Origin: DASRFR01 sp035651455
Lineage (GTDB): Bacteria; Acidobacteriota; Terriglobia; Terriglobales; Acidobacteriaceae
Length of the DNA stretch: 64,000 nucleotides
Assembly (NCBI GenBank): GCA_035651455.1
Contig: DASRFR010000047.1
Location: forward strand, 186,001 to 250,000
Reading direction: 5' to 3'
In this document: one piece after another, positions 45,153-53,426 of the stretch
Layout of the letters: each line of letters opens with the position of its first letter
Position numbering within the stretch: position 1 is the stretch's first letter
The notes under the pieces: generated by a model
Seen by the model: only the letters and a program-made list of their open reading frames with translations
Told to the model about the DNA's origin: nothing
Databases searched by the model: none
Made by a program: the position numbers and the translations under genes

Positions 45153-45559
45153 GCCTCACCGTAAAAATCGACAAACAGGTCCGGCGTCTCATAGACACGC
45201 ACCCGATGTAATTGTGCCGCCTTCAGCTTGGGCGCCAGCCGTTGCCAAACCGCAATGGCAAGGTTCTCGGTCGTGGGAATTCGATCCAGAAACTCCGGTA
45301 CTTCCTTATTCAGAAAACGATGATCAAACGCGTCCAGCACTTCCTGGTTCAAGACTTCCTTCAAATCCTTCAGATCCACCACAAAGCCCGATTGCGGATC
45401 GACTTCGCCCTTTACCGTAACCTCGAGCGTGTAGTTGTGCCCGTGCCCGTTCGGGTTATTGCATTTGCCAAAAACACGCCGGTTCTCTTCAGGGCTAAAT
45501 TCCGGGTTGTGGTAGTAGTGCGAAGCGGAAAATTCAGCCTTGCGCGTCAGGTAAACCAT
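45149..45559 (-). CDS. 6-pyruvoyltetrahydropterin synthase / QueD family, copy 2
   Basis: This 136-residue paralogue keeps the same zinc and catalytic set (SASHYYHNPEFSPEENRRVF, GKCNNPNGHGHNY, PTTENLAIAVW). Its C-terminal HRVRVYETPDLFVDFYGE is closer to animal PTPS than copy 1 is. Two adjacent full-length paralogues may split the PTPS and QueD (6-carboxytetrahydropterin) reactions, or one may be a sepiapterin-type side enzyme. It overlaps copy 1 by four bases and the glycosyltransferase gene by 13 bases, so all three are in one operon. Confidence 0.9.
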   Translation of the reverse strand: MVYLTRKAEFSASHYYHNPEFSPEENRRVFGKCNNPNGHGHNYTLEVTVKGEVDPQSGFVVDLKDLKEVLNQEVLDAFDHRFLNKEVPEFLDRIPTTENLAIAVWQRLAPKLKAAQLHRVRVYETPDLFVDFYGEA

Positions 45560-46671
45560 GTCCGTCCTAAATTCGCGATTTCACTGCACCAGCAAGCGGA
45601 TGTAAATTGCGGCTGCTCACTGGCAACCCTATCTGTCTCGCCTGCACGCGGTTGCTGATATAAGCGACCTTTCCAGGCGACCCGTCCCTCTTCATGAGAG
45701 AGTCGGGAACGCAGCAAAAGATACGAAAACAGTGGCAGACCGAATAGCGCGAGGAAGTTAGCTTCCCGAGAAAAGTTGGCGCGCGCGATGCGTTTGCGAT
45801 GGACTGCGTACATCGTTCCAGCCAAACCGCCGAGCGTGCCCGCGAGTTTTGGCCTCCCCAAGATCAGAGCCGCAACTCCCGCCAGGACTCCTCCGCTAAT
45901 GGTGACAAATTCTGCCGCCCGCTTTGCCGCAAGCTGGGTAGAGTTGGGAAACAGCAACGCCAGATTTTTCGTCCAGCCTTCGCATAACTGCTGGAATGAC
46001 CGATACATGCGTGTGCGGACCGCATCCGCGCCGTAACGGAAGCGGATCTTGCGGTGCGAACCTTTCACCTTCGTGGCGAGAATCACGTCCTCCAGCAAGC
46101 TATCGGCGATTGCGGCGTGTCCCCCCACGGCGTCATAGGCTATCCGAGAAATCAGCAGGTATTGGCCATTTGCCGCTGCTACCGGAGATTTGGGATTGCA
46201 AACATCCCGCGGGCGATAGGTGCATGCCAGTTCCGCGAAAATCACGGGCATCAGAGCCTTCTCCCAAAACCCATGCACCTCCTGCTCCGGCGAATACGAA
46301 AGCAACGCTGCCCGGAATACCTTCGCTTCCTGCAAGGCCCGCGCAAGTGAACCCGGCCGGTGCACGGTATCGGCGTCCGTAAACAGAAGCCACTCCCCCC
46401 GTGCATGGCGTGCTCCCGCCGCCACAGCATTGTTCTTTCCCGTCCAGCCCGCGGGCAGTGCGCCGGCATCGACGATCTGCACGCTGGGGAATGTCAAAGC
46501 AATGTCACGCGTGTGATCGCTGGAATTGTCATCGACCACAATAATCTCGGACCGCATGCCCTCCTGCCCGACCAGCGACTCCAGGCAGGCGCCCAGGCTC
46601 GCCTCTTCGTTACGAGCAGGCACGATAATGGAAACCTCCGGCGCCATCGATGCGGGCTCTAGCGTGGCCAT
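45547..46671 (-). CDS. Membrane-associated family 2 glycosyltransferase
   Basis: A GT2 enzyme of 374 residues. VSIIVPARNEEASLGACLES starts the nucleotide-sugar fold, EWLLFTDADTVHRPGSL holds the DxD-type acidic motif, and LLEDVILATKVK is the ED acceptor/base region. Two or three hydrophobic segments near residues 255-305 anchor it in the membrane. It resembles the hopanoid-associated HpnB group by layout. The sugar and acceptor are unknown. It is first in the operon with two PTPS genes and folE, which could mean glycosylation of a pterin product, but that is inference. Confidence 0.85.
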   Translation of the reverse strand: MATLEPASMAPEVSIIVPARNEEASLGACLESLVGQEGMRSEIIVVDDNSSDHTRDIALTFPSVQIVDAGALPAGWTGKNNAVAAGARHARGEWLLFTDADTVHRPGSLARALQEAKVFRAALLSYSPEQEVHGFWEKALMPVIFAELACTYRPRDVCNPKSPVAAANGQYLLISRIAYDAVGGHAAIADSLLEDVILATKVKGSHRKIRFRYGADAVRTRMYRSFQQLCEGWTKNLALLFPNSTQLAAKRAAEFVTISGGVLAGVAALILGRPKLAGTLGGLAGTMYAVHRKRIARANFSREANFLALFGLPLFSYLLLRSRLSHEEGRVAWKGRLYQQPRAGETDRVASEQPQFTSACWCSEIANLGRTWFT

Positions 46672-46684
46672 AGGGTGAATCCTT

Positions 46685-46691
46685 TATTATA
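46685..46691. promoter_or_regulatory. Symmetric bidirectional -10 element between glycosyltransferase and thioredoxin genes
   Basis: TATTATA reads as TATTAT on the plus strand and TATAAT (perfect consensus) on the minus strand within a 25-bp space between divergent start codons. For the plus strand the transcript would begin at or next to the GTG at 46697, leaving almost no leader. For the minus strand the leader would be about eight bases. No good -35 is seen for either. Confidence 0.4.
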
Positions 46692-46696
46692 TCTTT

Positions 46697-47185
46697 GTGC
46701 GACGGCTAATCGTTCCTGTCCTCCTCTTCATAGCCCTGTTCGAAGGTTGTTACAGCGGTTCACGTCCGCCTCGTATCGGCACGCCCGCTCCGGACTTCAC
46801 CGTCAAAGAAGGCAATCAATCTGTCTCGCTTAGCCAATTTCGGGGCAAGGTCGTGGTGCTGAATTTCTGGGCTACCTGGTGCCCGCCTTGTGTAGAGGAA
46901 ATGCCTTCCCTGGTAAAGATGTCGGAACGCATGAAAAATAAAGGTATCGTGGTCCTCGGGGTGAGTGTCGACGCGGACGAAGGCGCCTATCAGCGCTTTA
47001 TCACGGATCATGGCGTCGATTTCACAACTATTCGCGATGCCGACCAGAAGAGCAACAATCTTTATGGCACGTTCAAGTTCCCTGAAACCTACATTATCGA
47101 CCGCAACGGAATCGTGCGCCGCAAGTTCATTGGCGCCGTCGATTGGACTGAGCCGGAGATCGTGGATTTCCTGAGCAAGATCTAA
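46697..47185 (+). CDS. TlpA-like exported thiol-disulfide oxidoreductase
   Basis: The protein is a thioredoxin-fold lipoprotein. It has a short signal (MRRLIVPVLLFIALF) with a lipobox EGC, a redAhpC/TlpA domain with active site FWATWCPPCVEEMPS (CPPC), and the cis-Pro segment KFPETYIIDRNGIV. It would reduce disulfides outside the cytoplasm, for example for cytochrome c maturation. Start GTG 46697 is the only reasonable one. The DHOR cytochrome gene 3 kb away is a possible client. Length 162 is normal for TlpA. Confidence 0.92.
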   Translation: MRRLIVPVLLFIALFEGCYSGSRPPRIGTPAPDFTVKEGNQSVSLSQFRGKVVVLNFWATWCPPCVEEMPSLVKMSERMKNKGIVVLGVSVDADEGAYQRFITDHGVDFTTIRDADQKSNNLYGTFKFPETYIIDRNGIVRRKFIGAVDWTEPEIVDFLSKI

Positions 47186-47324
47186 AATCTCGTTCCGTGT
47201 AGCATTCAGCGTTGCCCGATTTGAACTTCACACAGAATTTTGGTTTGCAATTGATGTGTTCCCATCTCGCAGCGCGAAAACTCTGGCATGTTATCGCGAT
47301 TCTGTTTTCTCTATACTGATTTGC

Positions 47325-47828
47325 ATGGGCGACGACTACTCAAATCCTGCACCAATCATCTTGGATGAAAAGGGCTTCACTGTCGTTGGTGTCGCTTGCC
47401 GAACCTCCAACGCTCGAGAGATGACGTCCGACGGCCTCATAGGAAAACAGTGGGAACGCTTTCAGCAAGAAAATATGCTCGGGAGAATTACCAAGAGGTT
47501 GAATGACAACGTGCTCGCGGTGTACACCGATTACGCAAGTGACAAGGACGGCGAGTACACATTTCTAATTGGCGCTAAGGTAAGCTCAGCCGAACAACTC
47601 CCGGCGGGCATGGTGACGAAACAAGTTCCCGCGGGAAGGTATGCAGTCTTTATTTCGGAGAGGGGGGCTGCAGCGCGGGTCGTCCCGGCGACCTGGATGC
47701 GAATCTGGCGACTACCGAGGTCCGCGCCAGGTGGAGACCGCGCTTACCATGCCGACTACGAACTCTATGACCAGCGCGCGGCAGATCCGCAGAACGCGCA
47801 AGTCGAGATCCATGTTGGCATCAAATGA
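47325..47828 (+). CDS. GyrI-like / AraC effector-binding domain protein
   Basis: The 167-residue soluble protein has a SOUL/GyrI-like fold. The N-terminal strand GFTVVGVACRTSN, the VLAVYTDYASDKDGEYTFLI core, and the SAEQLPAGMVTKQVPAGRYA strand pair are typical. The tail DYELYDQRAADPQNAQVEIH is the family's conserved close. There is no DNA-binding domain, so it probably binds a small molecule by itself, as in stand-alone GyrI or integron-carried effector-binding proteins. ATG 47325 is chosen over the upstream codon because the domain starts directly after it. Confidence 0.85.
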   Translation: MGDDYSNPAPIILDEKGFTVVGVACRTSNAREMTSDGLIGKQWERFQQENMLGRITKRLNDNVLAVYTDYASDKDGEYTFLIGAKVSSAEQLPAGMVTKQVPAGRYAVFISERGAAARVVPATWMRIWRLPRSAPGGDRAYHADYELYDQRAADPQNAQVEIHVGIK

Positions 47829-47847
47829 GGGTCGAGTGCCGACGCGG

Positions 47848-50574
47848 CTAGAGTTTCACTCCCCTCAACCTTAAGGAATTCGTGATCACCGACACCGAAC
47901 TGAAACTCATCGCGGCGGCTGCAATAATCGGGCTCAGCAGCAACCCAAATAGTGGATACAGCAACCCGCCCGCAATCGGCACTCCGATTACGTTGTATAT
48001 GAATGCGAAGAACAAGTTCTGCCGTATGTTCCGCATGGTTACCTGACTCAACCGCCGCGCCCGCAATATTCCGGCGAGATCGCCTCTCAATAGAATGATG
48101 TCACCGGTTTCCATGGCGATATCGGTGCCGCTTCCCATCGCGATACCCACCCGAGCCTGCGCCAACGCCGGCGCATCATTAATTCCGTCTCCCGCCATGG
48201 CAACCGAACGTCCTTGTTTTTGAAGACGCTTTACTACGTCCACCTTCTGTTGCGGCAGAACCTCAGCCTCAAAATCCGTAATACCTAATCGGCGGGCTAC
48301 CGCTTCCGCGGTCCCGCGGCTGTCGCCGGTCAACATGATCACTTGAATTCCTTGATTTTTCAGATTGGCCACCGTACTGGGCGCATTTCCCTTGACCGGA
48401 TCGGCAATCCCAATAACTCCTGCCGGCGCCTCATTGATTGCGATAAAGACGGGGGTTTCGCCCTTGCGCCCGAGTTCCTGCGCGGCGGGCGCTAAATCCC
48501 GCGTGATGATCCGCAATTGCTGAAACAACTTCTCGTTGCCCACTGCCACCATCTGGCCGTTGACCTTGCCCCTGATTCCCTTACCGGCCACATAGTGAAA
48601 ATCGGTGGCATCATGCAATGCAATACCATTGACGTTGGCAGCGGCGATGATGGCCTGCCCCAGCGGATGTTCGCTGGCTCGCTCCAGGCTTGCGGCCAGG
48701 CTGACTAAACGACTCTCATCGTGACCAGGCAGCGCGACCACCGATTCCACCTGCGGCTTACCTTCGGTCAGGGTGCCGGTCTTATCCACCACAAGGGTGT
48801 CGATGTTCTCGAGTTTCTCCAGGGCTTCTGCGTTCTTGACCAGGATTCCCGCGTGTGCGCCACGGCCAGTGCCCACCATGATCGCCATCGGCGTGGCTAG
48901 TCCCAAGGCGCAAGGACATGCAATGATCAGCACCGCTACCGCGTTCACGATCGCGTGGGCAAAACGCGGCTCAGGACCCCAAATAGCCCAGGCAATAAAT
49001 GTCACCACTGCCACGGCGATCACCGCGGGTACGAACCAGGCCGCAACTTTATCCGCCAGTCGCTGAATGGGCGCGCGGCTGCGTTGTGCCTGGCTGACCA
49101 TTTTCACAATCTGGGCCAGCATGGTTTCGCTACCCACGCGCTCCGCGCGCATTATGAGGGAGCCGCTCCCATTCACTGTCGCGCCGATCACACGGTCCCC
49201 AGGCCCTTTCTCAACGGGGATGGATTCGCCTGTGATCATCGATTCATCGATGGTGCTCGTCCCTTCAAGCACTTCTCCATCGACTGGCACCTTTTCACCG
49301 GGACGCACGCGCAAGCGGTCGCCAACCTTCACTTGTTCGAGTGGAACGTCTCGCTCGGACTTGTCCGCGTCAATCAGCCGTGCAGTTTTCGGGCTGAGGT
49401 CGAGTAATGCGCGAATGGCGTTGCTGGTGCGGCTGCGCGCGCGCAACTCCAGGACTTGTCCCAGGAGCACCAGAGTCGTGATGGCAGCCGCGGCTTCGAA
49501 ATAAACATCCGGGCGGTCGCCCATGGTCCGGAAGGATGCCGGGAATAGTTGCGGAAACAGGGTTGCGATGAGGCTGTAGACATATGCAACTCCCGTGCCC
49601 ATCGCAATCAGCGTGAACATGTTCGTGCTGCGATTGACGATCGAGAACCAGCCGCGCTTGAAAAATGGCGTGCCGCCCCAAAGAACCACGGGACTGGCTA
49701 TCAGCAGTTCGAGCCACGGCAGCCAACCCCCGGGTAGTGCGTGCCGCACTGGCATTCCGGGCAGCATGTCCAGCATCGCTATCGCCAGTAACGGCACGGT
49801 GAGTGCGACGCTTATCCAGAACCGCCGAGTCATATCCCGGAGTTCCGGATTTTCTTCCTCCGCAGTGCTTACCACGCGTGGTTCGAGCGCCATGCCGCAA
49901 ATCGGACAATGGCCGGGCCCGGGTCGAACAATTTCGGGGTGCATCGGACATGTGTATTCAACTTTGCTGGCCGGGAGCACGCTCTCCGGTTCGAGCGCCA
50001 TGCCGCACTTTGGACAGGGGCCGGGACCCGTGTTACGGACCTCTGGATCCATTGGGCAAACATAAATGCGGCCGTCTATCGGTCCGAGGCTGGGCTGCAC
50101 ACTGGAAGCGGCAGCCTCACTACGCTTGCTTTGCTGAACTTGGGTTTTGACTGCCGTTGTATCGAGGTGCTTCGCAGGGGTCTCCTGGAATTTTTGGCGG
50201 CACCCCGCGCTGCAGAAGTAGTAGATATTACCGGCATATTCGGCCCTGTACTTGGCTTGAGCTGGGTTTACATCCATCCCGCAAACTGGATCGTTAGTTT
50301 TTGCTGCCGCTCCCACAAGCTTTGGTTCGGCAAGTTCGGCAGATTTCTGACTTTTAGCAGTGCCTCCCAGGGTGACTAACCCTGCGCTTGGCCCAGAAGG
50401 TGATTTCGACAGAAATTTCTCTGGTTCGGCCTTGAATTTCTGCAGGCATCCAGCACAGCAGAAGTAATAATCCGCGCCCCTATGCTGAAATTTGTGCTTC
50501 GCCGTCGCGGAATTTACTGTCATGCCGCAAACGGGATCTTTAATCGTGTTGCTCAAGTCGACTGCGTCGGCCAT
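47848..50574 (-). CDS. copA: Copper-transporting P1B-type ATPase with double YHS and double HMBD domains
   Basis: An inner-membrane Cu(I) exporter of 908 residues. The N-terminus carries two YHS domains (about 12-55 and 93-136, each with DPVCGM and FC.AGC.QKF) and then two heavy-metal-binding CPMxPE...CPxCGM domains (about 170-195 and 208-233), in place of HMA modules. The ATPase core is complete: CPCALGLATP in TM6 (near 551), TGES, DKTGTLTEGKP (near 596), SEHPLGQAI and GDGINDAPAL. It may serve detoxification or cuproprotein supply. A Cys-less HMA-like gene is divergent from it. Confidence 0.94.
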   Translation of the reverse strand: MADAVDLSNTIKDPVCGMTVNSATAKHKFQHRGADYYFCCAGCLQKFKAEPEKFLSKSPSGPSAGLVTLGGTAKSQKSAELAEPKLVGAAAKTNDPVCGMDVNPAQAKYRAEYAGNIYYFCSAGCRQKFQETPAKHLDTTAVKTQVQQSKRSEAAASSVQPSLGPIDGRIYVCPMDPEVRNTGPGPCPKCGMALEPESVLPASKVEYTCPMHPEIVRPGPGHCPICGMALEPRVVSTAEEENPELRDMTRRFWISVALTVPLLAIAMLDMLPGMPVRHALPGGWLPWLELLIASPVVLWGGTPFFKRGWFSIVNRSTNMFTLIAMGTGVAYVYSLIATLFPQLFPASFRTMGDRPDVYFEAAAAITTLVLLGQVLELRARSRTSNAIRALLDLSPKTARLIDADKSERDVPLEQVKVGDRLRVRPGEKVPVDGEVLEGTSTIDESMITGESIPVEKGPGDRVIGATVNGSGSLIMRAERVGSETMLAQIVKMVSQAQRSRAPIQRLADKVAAWFVPAVIAVAVVTFIAWAIWGPEPRFAHAIVNAVAVLIIACPCALGLATPMAIMVGTGRGAHAGILVKNAEALEKLENIDTLVVDKTGTLTEGKPQVESVVALPGHDESRLVSLAASLERASEHPLGQAIIAAANVNGIALHDATDFHYVAGKGIRGKVNGQMVAVGNEKLFQQLRIITRDLAPAAQELGRKGETPVFIAINEAPAGVIGIADPVKGNAPSTVANLKNQGIQVIMLTGDSRGTAEAVARRLGITDFEAEVLPQQKVDVVKRLQKQGRSVAMAGDGINDAPALAQARVGIAMGSGTDIAMETGDIILLRGDLAGILRARRLSQVTMRNIRQNLFFAFIYNVIGVPIAGGLLYPLFGLLLSPIIAAAAMSFSSVSVITNSLRLRGVKL

Positions 50575-50749
50575 CGCTTTCCTTACTTGAACGGCGAGGC
50601 CAAGCGAACCAAGCGCTCACTTAGGTCAGCGCCTCGCCTTCTATACGCTTCGATTCTCAGTGCACTATATTGGATTCGGAGCCGGCTAGCGCGCGACCAA
50701 GCTTCCGAGTCCCCGCTCCCATCATATTTCGCTTCAAGAGGTATACGAA

Positions 50750-50977
50750 ATGACCTACCTGGACGTGGTTTATCGCTACGGCAACACACCCGGCGAGCGT
50801 GAAATGCGCGCCATTGATGCTCTCCGCGAGGTCTACGGCATTCTTTTGATCCGCTTTGATGAGAAAGATCGCACAGTAACGGTGCGGTTTGACGCATCCC
50901 GTCTGAAGGAAGATGCTGTGGCTAGCTTATTGCGGCGGGCGGGAATTGAAGTGAAAGATAGGCTGGTATTGGCCTGA
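50750..50977 (+). CDS. Small HMA-like protein without metal-binding cysteines
   Basis: The 75-residue protein has the ferredoxin-like beta-alpha-beta pattern of a heavy-metal-associated domain (YLDVVYRY, EREMRAIDALREVYGILLI, KDRTVTVRFDASRLKEDAVA, LLRRAGIEV). The CxxC metal motif at the first loop is replaced by GNTPGE. It therefore cannot bind copper in the normal way. It is divergent from the copper ATPase across 175 bp, so it could regulate, dock with or serve as a partner for the ATPase. An AAGAGG-type site precedes the ATG. Confidence 0.7.
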   Translation: MTYLDVVYRYGNTPGEREMRAIDALREVYGILLIRFDEKDRTVTVRFDASRLKEDAVASLLRRAGIEVKDRLVLA

Positions 50978-51758
50978 AGGATTTTGGGGGAAGGCTCGGC
51001 CAAACCAGCCAAGAAAACTATTTGAAACGTTTAAAAAGGAGTAAACAAAAATGCAAAGGGGCGCTCAAGAAAACCTCTGGCCGAAGTTATTCTCTAGAGC
51101 GCCCCGTTGCGCGCCACTTCGTCTGGGCTGGCATATTGCACCCTCGGTGCCATTTCAGTGCGCTTCTAAGTGATTGAAAACACGGTGTTACCTTGTTGCA
51201 AACCTGGTAGGAATTGCCGGCAACGGCGCAAGAATTACCTTTGTAGAAGCTGTTCGCAAGCCGATTTCCGAACTGTGTTATTTCATGGCTGTTGAAAACA
51301 AATAACAAATGCATAGTGCCGACGATCGATTCTCGCTGTCGACCGACTTCCCTCACGCGGCCCTGGAGGCATAAGCGACCGAGTTTCGGCAAACGTAACG
51401 GGTCGGCTTTGAACTTTAGGCGATTGCCGACTCGCAGCCCAATGACGCATTGCGCAATTGGAGGCCGATACCATCCTCCAGAGCCCGCGTAAAATCAAAT
51501 GATTGACGCGACTGACGAATCTCACACGCAAATGCTCGAAATGTTGCGGACACTCAAGACTGGCAGCGCACCTCCGAACTAGTAGTTCAAGGGAGCGAGT
51601 CGCGTAGTTCAGGGGAGCGCGCCAATTATCGCGGGGATTGACGCGCGATGGAGCTTGCTTTACCCTGAAAAGTCGTCGCAGACTCCGGTAACCACCTCCG
51701 TTCACGATGCGCTTGCCAATCTTCTCCAGCGACTTTTGTTCCGCAGTTCCGAATACAA
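50978..51758. other. Gap of 781 bp before the tRNA gene
   Basis: No firm gene is seen. An open frame of 27 codons at 51499-51582 (MIDATDESHTQMLEMLRTLK) could be a small peptide but has no clear ribosome-binding site. GTAGTTCAAGGGAGCG (51582-51597) is repeated almost exactly as GTAGTTCAGGGGAGCG (51604-51619). Longer minus-strand frames over the gap have shadow-like composition. Confidence 0.35.
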
Positions 51759-51835
51759 GCGCCCTTAGCTCAGTTGGATAGAGCGTCTGGCTACGAACCA
51801 GAAGGTCGGGAGTTCGAATCTCTCAGGGCGCGCCA
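51759..51835 (+). tRNA. tRNA-Arg (anticodon ACG)
   Basis: The 77-base gene folds as a standard cloverleaf. The acceptor stem is GCGCCCT with AGGGCGC, the D-arm is GCTCAGTTGGATAGAGC, and the anticodon stem TCTGG/CCAGA holds loop CTACGAA with anticodon ACG at 51793-51795. The T-arm is GGTTCGAATC-like, and the CCA end is encoded (51833-51835). The ACG anticodon (read as ICG after editing by TadA) decodes CGU, CGC and CGA. The gene abuts the truncated FAD oxidase on its right. Confidence 0.96.
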
Positions 51836-51870
51836 TTTCTCCTCTTCCTGCACAGGCTGTTAGCGCATAC

Positions 51871-53031
51871 TTAACCAACGAGGCCCGACGCGGTGTGCCG
51901 GTACGGCCATTTACGATGAGCAAAAGCGGTAGCGTCCTCTGGAACTCTGTCGAATGCACTGTCTCCGTTGTGCTCGAGGACTACGACGGTTTCTCGCGCT
52001 GGGCATTCGGCGAACCCTTTGATCATTGCCTCGAAAAGACCATCGTGTAGACCTGTCAAGAAACTCGATTTCCAATAGCCGTACAGCCCTCTTGGCCACA
52101 GGAAGTCTGCCAGCACCTGTGCTGCACTGTAGGGCATCGGTTGATACATATCTGCGGCTGGAGGGCCGAACTCCCGCAGTGGGCGCAGCAGCTTTGCACC
52201 TTCATCCGTTGACCCCAGGCAGACACCTCCGATTCCCACGATCGGCTCTCGCTGCAATTCTTCGGGTAGGGGAAGACCGGCAGGGGCGTTGAACATGACA
52301 ACGCCGTTTGTCATCTCCTCCGGCGCGGATTTCTCATATTCGCGCCAGAATCGTAATTCCTCCCTTGCTTTCGACAGCGGATGCAGAACCAGGCCCGCGA
52401 GCACCATCCCGACCGGGTGAACGCGGAAAGTAAATGAGGTGACGATCCTGAAATTGCCGCCGCCGCCGCGCAATCCCCAGAACAAATCAGGATTCTCATC
52501 CGAACTGGCGCGGATGACGTCTCCCGCGGCTGTCACAACCTCCGCTGAAACAAGATTGTCGAGCGCACAGCCGTACTTTCGCACCATCCATCCCAAGCCA
52601 CCTCCGAGCGTGAGTCCAGACACGCCCGTGGTACCCACATATCCACCCGTGGCCGCCAGTCCGAACGGTTGAAGTTGGTTATTGAATTCGGCCCATGTCA
52701 CTCCTGGTTCTGCTGTACCTGTTCCGGACGCCACATCGATGCTGACTGCCTTCATATGCGAGAGGTCAATCATCAAGGCGTCATCCGCGATACTGATGCC
52801 TGCAACATTGTGGCCGGCGCCGCGCACCGTAACAGGTACTCCCGTATTACGGGCGAATCTCACGCAAGCAGCCACGTCAGCCGTGCTGGCGCAGCAGGCG
52901 ATCACGGCAGGCAGCCTATTGATCATGGCATTGTGTATCTTGCGTTCAGCGTCGTATCTGGGATGATTTGGCAACACCAATTCGCCGTGCATTGCAGCTT
53001 GTAGCGCGTTGATCGCAGCATCGGGGACCAT
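51871..53031 (-). CDS. FAD-linked oxidase (BBE family), C-terminally truncated
   Basis: A berberine-bridge/6-hydroxynicotine-oxidase-type flavoprotein. RGAGHNVAG (residues 69-77) contains the His that covalently holds FAD, GVSGLTLGGGLGWMVRKYG follows, and LFWGLRGGGGNF is the second FAD loop. The family is usually about 460 residues and ends in a BBE domain. Here it stops at AFAHRKWPYRHTASGLVG, 386 residues, so about 60-80 C-terminal residues are missing. The stop lies 36 bp from the 3' end of the tRNA, which suggests a recombination junction. Start ATG 53031 has GGAGG. The truncated enzyme may be inactive. Confidence 0.82.
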   Translation of the reverse strand: MVPDAAINALQAAMHGELVLPNHPRYDAERKIHNAMINRLPAVIACCASTADVAACVRFARNTGVPVTVRGAGHNVAGISIADDALMIDLSHMKAVSIDVASGTGTAEPGVTWAEFNNQLQPFGLAATGGYVGTTGVSGLTLGGGLGWMVRKYGCALDNLVSAEVVTAAGDVIRASSDENPDLFWGLRGGGGNFRIVTSFTFRVHPVGMVLAGLVLHPLSKAREELRFWREYEKSAPEEMTNGVVMFNAPAGLPLPEELQREPIVGIGGVCLGSTDEGAKLLRPLREFGPPAADMYQPMPYSAAQVLADFLWPRGLYGYWKSSFLTGLHDGLFEAMIKGFAECPARETVVVLEHNGDSAFDRVPEDATAFAHRKWPYRHTASGLVG

Positions 53032-53426
53032 GGCACCTCCTCGCCCGCTGGTGGAAAGTTGCCGACATGTTGCATCCGCCACCCTCCGTGTCAACAGCCA
53101 TTGCTCATAAGTCTATTTGCCACAATAAGAAGTTATTGCCGCGGGCAGAATACGTGTGGTTGCCGGAAATGAGTGGAATACCTCGACACTGGTGATGTCC
53201 GCCAAGCATGCCTCCAGCGGTGGGTGGACAGCCAGTCCTTCTCCCGTTTAACGTGCTCGGCAAAGATCGTCCTCAAACTGGACGCCGGATTTCCCAGTTA
53301 TACTGATAGCATCGTTTCGGGGCGCCGCGCTAAGGGCCAACAGCAGCGCGGGTTTGCGGGTAAGAATTGGCAAGTGGGCGTAGCGTTTCCCGATGCACAT
53401 TCTGAGTTCATGGAAAGGACGAAAAG
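53032..53426. other. Divergent 395-bp region between FAD-oxidase and katG
   Basis: No gene is seen. CAATAA-GAAG-TTATTG (53123-53138) is a perfect six-base inverted repeat with a four-base centre, about 290 bp upstream of katG and 92 bp upstream of the flavin oxidase. It could be an operator for one of them. No Fur/PerR or OxyR consensus is recognised. Confidence 0.35.

Noticed and set aside
50575..50749. CueR/CsoR-type operator between the copper ATPase and the HMA-like gene
   Set aside because: Searched by eye; no convincing dyad matching these regulators was found.
51765..51959. Minus-strand frame containing ARPERFELPTFWF over the tRNA
   Set aside because: This peptide is the well-known false translation of a tRNA gene; the cloverleaf on the plus strand explains it.
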